This document shows, piece by piece, positions 11,739-20,700 of a stretch of 64,000 nt of DNA. Made by a program: the position numbers and the translations under genes. The notes beneath the pieces are model-generated. The model was not told the origin of the DNA. It worked only from the letters and a program-made list of their open reading frames with translations, and ran no database searches. Numbering within the stretch: position 1 is the first letter of the stretch; each line of letters opens with the position of its first letter. Source of the DNA: Acanthaster planci (lineage: Eukaryota > Echinodermata > Asteroidea > Valvatida > Acanthasteridae); the NCBI RefSeq assembly GCF_001949145.1, contig NW_019091636.1, positions 237,490 to 301,489 of the forward strand. Direction: 5' to 3'.

Positions 11739-14700
11739 CTTAAAGCCACAAAATGAGAGTTTTGGATATTGGAAATATCTTACGCCTTGTTTTAATGTAT
11801 CCAGTACCAGGCAAAACTCAGCTTTATTTGTTGCCAATTTGTGTGCCAATATCAGTTGAAAAATTAAGTATACTGCTATAAGAGAGGATGCTTTAGAGAA
11901 CTTCTCATTACAAGTATTACTACGAGTCTCTTTGGACTTGTGGTATCCGAAATGTCTGATCGCCAAAAAACTTCCGACAAGAATATTGCATTTTTCGGTT
12001 TTGAACGACCGTTGTTCCTTTTCATAACACTGCAAGTTCCAAAATGGAAAGACGTGTCCTGTGCCTCCATGGATAACTCGGGAACAGCGTTTTCCAGACG
12101 GAAGGAGAGCGAATTTCCATCGGGAAAACGCGATGTTCAACAAGGAATGTTCCGACTTCGTTCCCCTAGTCTCACCTGCTTCAAAAGTGTTTCTACTACG
12201 TCGGTGTGGTCGTTGACGGCCGCAATGTGTAGCGCTGTAAACCCGTCTTCTTTGGCAATGTTGATCATGGATGGTGCAACTTTCAGAATGTTCTCGACGG
12301 CACTTAAGGATTTTAAGGGCATTTGAAAAGAAGACAAATTCATGGTTTACAGTTATATCGAACAGTAGCTTTGTTTAAAAGGCAACTAGATGGTGTGCAC
12401 AGAATAGACTTTCATTTATGTAACATTTAAATTAATGGCGATATTAACTATTCATTTTAGGGACTTGAGATCAGAAATAGAAACAGTGAAACAAGATGTC
12501 GTGACAAATTAGCACAGGTAAACTGATGAAAAAAATAAGCAGTTATACGTAATTCTAGTGTTTTAACCTTATTTTGAAAAGAACGAAATGAAGACTGTAA
12601 ATGCACGCCATCATAAAACAGTGTAGTACAGTTCAAAACAACGCTTTACAACTTATATCTAAATCCATTGAACAGCACTGAATATGATATCCTTGTGAAT
12701 AAGGTCTATGGAGAACATTATAAATTCTCACCGCTTTTGTCCATGAAGAGCTGCATGGTGTAAGCAGTTGAACCCTTTGTTATTTTGCAATCTGAGATCA
12801 TCTGCTGTCATGTGTTGGATCAACATCTCTGTCATCGACTGGTTGAACTCTGCTTGCCCGATTGCAAAGAACAGTGGTGTATCTCCATCAATGTCCTGTC
12901 GACACATGAGGTAAAAAGTATAAGAAAGGAAGCTGTTTGGAAATACTGAGGAGGGGCATGGCATTTTGTTGGAGTCATTTCCTAAGAACATTGGAATGAA
13001 CACTTACAAAGAGTGATCACAGACTGCAAACTTGTAAATGTTGGAATCGACACGTCAGTTTTTGGTGTGTAAAGTTCGCCGCTTTTTCTATGGTTCGAGT
13101 TTACATAGAAAAGGGAGCTTATAACGGTTGGTCAAGGATAAAACGTTGCTGCTTCCTAACTTATTGCATGTGTATTACAACTGACCAGTCAGGAAAATAT
13201 GAACAAAAATTACTGATCTTTACTGTTATTTGTATTTAAATCCCCAAATGCGCCATGAATACCTCAAGTGCATGACAGCACTTTTCTGAAGTGTTTCACG
13301 AAATAGCATCAATGCTGGAAACAAATGCACCTTTTGAAAAACCAGTGATGGGTTTCAAAGAGTTCGGAACGTTTTCAAATGAAACTATTAGGCAAACAGA
13401 GCTTTAAAACCAGGTCATTGACTGTTGGTCATTTGGGGTTTGGCGCATACTGTTCAAGCTGGAATTCAGGCTTGTTTGCTGGAATAAATATATGTGCATG
13501 TACAAGGCTGGTGCTTCTGTACACACGTAAGTGGCACGGAAATGCTGGTTTAAACCCTTTCTCTCAGTAATTCTTATAAATATGGGACACACATACAAGC
13601 AATTGCAAGTACACTGTATTCAGTTCAGTTGGATATCTCACTCTATAGAGCAAAATCTGCGTGATACCATTTGGCTGATCATTGTGAAAAGGCCATTATT
13701 GAGAAGAGCATGAACCGACTTACTTGGTTTTTGACGAGTCTCTGGTCGTGGTTCAGCAGCACCTCTGCGCAAGTCGCATCACAGTGGCCCATGGACAGAT
13801 GGAGCGGGGTAAGTCCATTTTCGTCTGACGAGTTTGGATCACTTCCCACGAGAAGAAGAAACTGAACAACATGCGGATTGTTTCTGTCGTATAATACGAA
13901 GTGAAAACAAAATATAAATTATTAAAATGCTTTAGAGTGATTAAGTGGCTTTAAATATGAGTTTTATTTAGTAAGTGAAATGTTTAATTTATCAAAGTTA
14001 AGCTCAAGCCTCCCTGTTTGTTTTCTGAGGGTATCAGGTGTGACATGTAATATTATCGTCCGTTAACCCTGAAGGAGCCGTTTTTCAGTCCATATTTCCA
14101 TGCCACAATCGGGGTGGAATCCAACCCGAGGAGCTCGGTTGTTCCATTTCGAAACTCAGCCATGCATGTGAAAATATTCACTTGTGGTGTTCTGTACACA
14201 CAAAAGTGCGAGTCGTGTGATAGTGACAATATACTTTTAATTTACACTTCGAAAGAGCACCTAATTATTTATATTTTTGTTTTGTTTTTTTTTTTTTCAT
14301 TTTACATGTAGTAAATAAAATCTACTCAATGGAATCGGAGATTTACATATTCTGCACACTATTTACAGACCTGCTTGCTCCTTTCTGAGGTCAGGCAGTA
14401 CCACACAATAGATAAAAATGTACTTAAATGAGCCCACAGTTCATTTAAATTTCTAATGTATTATGTGGTGATAACTGACCTCAGGAAGGACGATAGGTTG
14501 GAGGGTATGCATTCATTGCTACGCGTAGATATATACTACTGTTGCTACAAGTGAGTCTTGCTCAGAACCAGGAAGCATTGTTTAGCCTTATGACGTGTGG
14601 GTTAGGTGTTGTTCTTAAATTTCGTGAGTGAATTTTATCACCTATGCTCATTAAGTATAGTGTCACTCTATGGAAGCGACTCACCCCATGACAGCAAATG

Positions 14701-17700
14701 CGAGGGCGGTATCCCCGTCTTTGTCCTGTTGTTCTAGAGAAGACTTCCCCTCTGTCAGAGCGATCACAATATCGAGATGCCCGCGATGAGAGGCTGCTTG
14801 AAGTGCGGTAATGCCGCATTCGTTCTGATACTTCACCTGGGAGTTGGTAGGTGTATATGTGGGTTTTGATTAGACCGGTTTGTAGGTGATACGTGAGCAT
14901 GTAAGTCAGCTGCTTACTTGGTTGCTTAGTTGCTCCATTTTTAAAATGCATCTCCGTGACTCTCTACGCCATCATTTCATTTACTTTATTTGAGAACGGT
15001 ATCCTCAGTTTTGTTATGTGACGAACGTAGTTACTAGACCTAGAGTTTTCTCTTGTTCTGAGAACCAGACTAATTGACGTCGGGCATTTGCGATTATGCA
15101 CGATCCTGAATTATTGTACCACATTTTGAAACTATCCCCTCGTCTTTGCATGGAATTCTGCAAGCATCTTTATTGTTCTTGATTTTGTATCAATCTGATC
15201 AGTTGATATTCACAACAGCTGGTAGGCCTGATCTGACATAGACTTTTGGGGATAAAGTGATCAGGTGCACTTCATTTTACATAGTCAGTAAACCTGTGTG
15301 TTTACTAGGCAGGTGAAACTTCTATCCCAAACGACTAATTTTTATCAAACAGAAGCACTGTTCATTTCTGATGGCTGTCTTACCGCGTCTGGATATTTGC
15401 TGATAGTTTCTTTCACTGTATTTATGTCCCCGCAGGCTGCGCTCCTAAAAAGAGTTTTGCCTCCTTCCACTACTTTCAGAGAGATATGTACAGGAGAAAC
15501 ACATTTTATAACACAAAAAACTGATATTGCTATAATGTACTTTCACGAGGGCTACCCATATTTAGTTTCAATCTAATGTATCCATATCTGCTCGTGTTTA
15601 GTATTCGTCTTCTGGATAAAATCGTTTTCATATTTCCATTCTATGAATAATTATGGGACGCATTTCATTTTGTTTTGTCAGTAGAAGAGAGAAACAAATG
15701 TAGCCAAACCTGATGTTTGGATGTAATCAGATGAAGTCTTTTTCTGAAGACATCGGGGATTGTAGAAATACAGAGATCTGCCGAATTGGACTAGGACATC
15801 CCCGTCGTCGTGAATAAGCTTCACCTCGCCAGTTCTCCCCTTAAACTGGAGACAGTTTTAACAAATATATACCCGATGAAAAATTTAAGACATTCCTGCA
15901 CAAGACGAGATGTTGCAAACCTTAAGAAGCTGCATTCTGTTGCGTCAATGCAATGCTACTGTAACAGGAGATCAATTCTGATCGAAGCATGTAAATGCTG
16001 AAGAAAAAAGGAATTGTGAAAACGTGAAGTGTTGACTATTTTCAGTTTAAAATGCTAAGTAAGATATTCTTAAAGTTGCAGATCCCAGTCTTAAAAGTGT
16101 GTGCTAGCAAAATTTTACGCTTACTTAAGTAGGCATGTTTAATGTATCGTGGTTAAATATTCTAATTAATGAATCATACAGCTGTTGTGTGAAATTAAGG
16201 CAGAATACGATGTTGAACCCGGTAGTGCTGCAATCCCTAAAAGCTGATGGATCACTGCAGAATTCACGTTCTCTGGAACTAAATAAATTTTGCGGATTCT
16301 ATCTTGGGGTAAAATAAACAGGGGAAATGGCCTTTCGTTGCTTTATGCTAAACATCCATTCTTCTAACTTACATTTTTCATCTCGTCTTTCCAGCCGCAC
16401 CGTTTCTCTTGCAATTCCATCAGCTGCACTAAATCCATGTCCATCAAGCGAACTTTCTCACCGACTGCAAAATGAGGACTCGTTTTCACATCTGTCGAGA
16501 CACAAAGATGAAATCGGTGAGCCAGTTTGGTGTTTTCGAAAAGAGCAAGATCATTCGAAAACAAACCCAAGCATACTGGTCTGCAGGCCTTGCATGCTTA
16601 TTGATGTTCCCAAATGACTTGGGAAGTGCTTCATTGTTGCATGGGCAGTATTTTGTGCCTATTCTGGTTTCAGGGTAGACCCTCTGTAGAGCAGCTTCCA
16701 TGAAAGAATATATAGTTGTACTGACGTTATCACTGCTGCGTCCATGTTTATGGCCTATACAGGACAGGGCTAGTTTCAACATAGTGGACAACTAATCCAT
16801 ACCTTGTATACGTGATTTTGATGGGAAGCTCATGTTCAGCATTGGAAGGTGTTCGATGAAGAATTCGCCATTGCTTCCTTTCTCCGTGTACTGTAAATCC
16901 ATCTTCCCTTCTTTACCACACGTGTAAACGTTGGAGTTCCCTGGAGACCACTGCACCCTCACTAACGAACGATAGGAATTGTCGGCGCCGTACATATCAC
17001 TTACTGTTCCAATGGTTCCTACCCCTCCTAATATACCAATCAAGCAAAGCAAAGTATATATGTATTAGACCTTGAGCTCTATAAACTTCATTTATGAGGA
17101 ACGTAGTGATTTGTGAGAATTGACCTTCTGCTGTGCATACTCGCCGTTGAAAATGTACCGTATGTAAAATGTATTTTTTTGTAAATTAAGTAATGCGTGC
17201 ATGTGATGAGCTGACACCCGCCCAAACAAAAGGGTTTCATTACTTGTATTTAGATCTATTGATGTTTCACTGTTCACCAAGTTCGGATGGAAAGTGATCC
17301 AATTTTCTATCCTTGGTCTTCGTTGCAGCTTGGGACAGCTCTAAGTTAACGTTAAAATATGGTGTAGTTTCCCGGAATTCACTTTGTTCAAGTAAACATG
17401 TTTTGTTTAATTGAGGATTTTGAGTCATGGATCCAAAACGGAGTAAGCTAACTTTTGTCAAAAGTATGTGACTTGGTATTTTCTCACCGTCTTGATCATC
17501 CCATTTCCAATCTGGTCCGCGTACCACCTCTGCTCCGAGGAAAATTCCAAATGCTGTGCATTGTCTGGCACTGATGCGGCAAGGCACCTCAACACTGCGT
17601 AGAAAATATTCAAGCTCAGCGTGTTTGTGTCAGGTCAAAATACAAGGCGATCACACGATTTTCCAGCACCTTGGTAACCGTTGTATTTTCGATTATGATG

Positions 17701-20700
17701 AATGTTTTAATTCTAAAGTTTATTGGTATTCTAGGTGGCATATTTTAGTCTTTGCAAGTTGGTTTTACTATTTAACACAATGAAATTTCTCTTTTCTGTT
17801 ATTCCTGCAGTTTGACCACACATTTCAATTTGTTTTTATCAAGTCTGTTATGTAAATCCTTTTTGAATGTGGTATTCTGTTTTTAATATTTTGGAACCAA
17901 GAGGACATACTCCGTACTCCAAGGAAAACTTAATGGAGGCAAACTAAAAATACTCAACAGAGCTTTACATGTGTTCAGATTCACTTTTTTGCATATTGAA
18001 ATTTGTAATGATCATACCCAGTCGCACCAGGTTCCTCTATCCTTGCAAACGAGTGTTCCAGCTCATGTCTCCCCTCATTGTAACAGCCGTGGCACAAATC
18101 ATAATCATGACATCGGAGGCATTTCCAACGGATCCCCTCAACGTTCATCTTGGCACAGCCATCACATCTAATGAATAGGTGCTTTACTCCTGTCGAAACA
18201 AGCGGTTTTCTTTCATTGTCATAAGTATTAATGACAAATAAAAAGTACTAATTACTCTCAAATCCCGCTTTTCAGCTCTCTATCTGTCTAGTTCTGAAAC
18301 TCCGTACACACGTAGGTTTTTTAATTTCTACTTATACCCTGTGTATCCTTCCATCTTTGTAACCTCAGCCGTTTCAACCCTCGGAGATGATTAATTTTTT
18401 TTTGTTAGTAAATACGCAAGCGCTCAATAGAACGCCCTCATTGACAAACTGCCTCCTCACGGGAAGACTTCGCAAACCACAAAACGGTTAGACCAATGTT
18501 CCAGCAGCCAATTGCCAAACTTCACGCTCAGCCCAAAATCTCTGACACTTCTATGCTCAGTCGTCGTCATTTGGGTATATTTAACGAGATTGGGGTGGTA
18601 TGGGCCTGTCACATTTATTTTAAATATGACACTAATTTTAAATATGTTTTCTCTTAATAAAATTGTCGCAAAGAGTTTAATCTTAAAGAATCAACTAATG
18701 AAAACAATATTCTGTGGCGATATCGGGAAAAAAGTCTAGGGGCAGATTCCACCCGGCTCTTTTACAGTTACGATATTTGTGATCTTGTACCTCTTTGGGC
18801 GTTGTCGTACACCCGCAAAATAAAGTTGCCACCGCCTTTCCCGGTGCCATACTTGCCAAGAACTCCTGAGTCCCAACGTACCCACACCGTAGATTCTGAA
18901 TATGCAATAAGACAAGGTATTTTATAAGGATCGCTTCTCCATGAACAAATAATTCAATGCAGTGAGCCGTTTACCGCAAAAATATTTATACTTTCTCTGC
19001 ATGCTTTTCTATTTGTTCAGCTTTAGTCTTAAGAAACAAGTATAACGTGCCTGTTATTCGTTATTGTTGAAAATGATGTGAAAAGGCGCATGTATAACCG
19101 CAAAGGCATGTACGTGTTACACTTTCTTTGAAAGGCTGGCTCCTAAGGAACAAATACACTTTTATCAGCATTCAGCGGGACTAAGATGTAATCAATCGAC
19201 GGCAGAACTTTTAACAGCAAAGATAAGACACGAGCATAACTCAGTGACTCACTATTCTCCGATGCCTCGCATCGCACCACCGTTCCGACACCTCCACATC
19301 CCCCGTCCTGGTCACCCCACTTCCAGTCCGGGCCACGCACAACTCTCGTCCCGACTGCATCTCCGGTATCACCTGAAAAGAAATTGACATGACGTGTAAC
19401 GTGGAAGAGTTTCACGTGATACCCTGCATAAAGCTTACGCCACTTTATCTGCTCCTTTTACCTTCAGCTCCATGCCATTGCTGTTCCCGAAAAGCTGTCT
19501 CTTCTTTATTTATACTATCAAGCCCTGGTGTCTCCTCGCTGCATTGGGCATGCGCTTCAGGTCCCGTGTCTTTTTCGCCTGTCTTCTCTTCTTCTTGACC
19601 CTGTCCTTCAGTCTTTGTGTCCTTTTGGTCTGTTTCCTCCTCGTGGTCCAACCCTTCTGGAGGTTTTGAGACATCTGGAGTTGCATTTTGTTTTCCCCCG
19701 CCAACTGCTACGACGCCCTCTGTCCAGGTTCCGCTTTCTTTTTCTCCATGAAGACCTCCAGATGTCGCCTCTTCGTGGACTGCCATGTAGTCTTTGTCAA
19801 TTTCAACAGTCCCATGCATTTTGTCTTCCTGGCCAGCCTTCTCTTCCTCGCTTGATCCGTTACTGTTGTGTCGACCATCATGTTTATGTACCTTGGTCTC
19901 GAATTCTTCCTTCTCCATGCGACAGACCTTAGGTTTAGTCATGGTGTGGGACGTCTTCGTGCTGTCTCCAGCATCATCGCTTGCTTTCATGTCTGCGGGC
20001 TCTTTGTTTTCTTCGTCTCGTTCATCACATTTCGAGCCTTCGTTATCTTCTGTTTGGTCTTTGTCGTGACGATCATTTGCTGTTTTCGTATCTACCTGTC
20101 CTGTTTTGTCGTGTTTGTCTGGTTTGCCACCTTGCCTCTTGTTACCTGTGTTCTCAGGAAAAAAACCACGATGTTATGTTTTGGTAAAAGGAAGGAGATA
20201 ATCGACATTTAATTGGAGAAAAAGGGAGTGTCCTCAGCTTGAGGCACAATCACGTGATTGTTATCACATGACAACAATCCAACGCAGCAGCTGACCCACA
20301 CTTCCTGACTTTGTAAGTTGGACCAAGGCACTCCTTTTAGAGGGGGTTCACTCACCGGGTCAGTTTGGTATTGCCACAAATTTGGCGGCAAGATACCCGC
20401 TCCCTCCCATATATTTGTGTACAAAATGCCTTCCTCCCCTTATGACAGTGTAGCAGGCCTCTGTGGAGTTATTTCACTGCCCAGGACGACTGACAGATCC
20501 CAGCCCTGAATGTCTTGCGGCTCTCCACACAGTGTAAATAAGACTGGGGCAAGGTTTATTGCCCCTAGAGTATTTCCTGGGAGAATCAATGACCCTTGTG
20601 AATGAGTCTTGACAGGCTTATAATTGCAGTATTTGGATGGCCCTACATAGCCCAGCCGCAACAAGAGATTTTTTTCTAGGAGGGGGTACCCTTTTCCGTT

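Noticed and set aside
11656-12326. Plus-strand open frames opposite the last gene 1 exons
   Set aside because: They are antisense to clear A- and B-type ankyrin exons and show no domain.
19528-20212. Several long plus-strand open frames, rich in Leu/Phe/Cys
   Set aside because: They lie exactly opposite the 684-base charged-linker exon of gene 1; their Leu/Phe/Ser-rich content is the complement of GAA/AAG/GAC codons.
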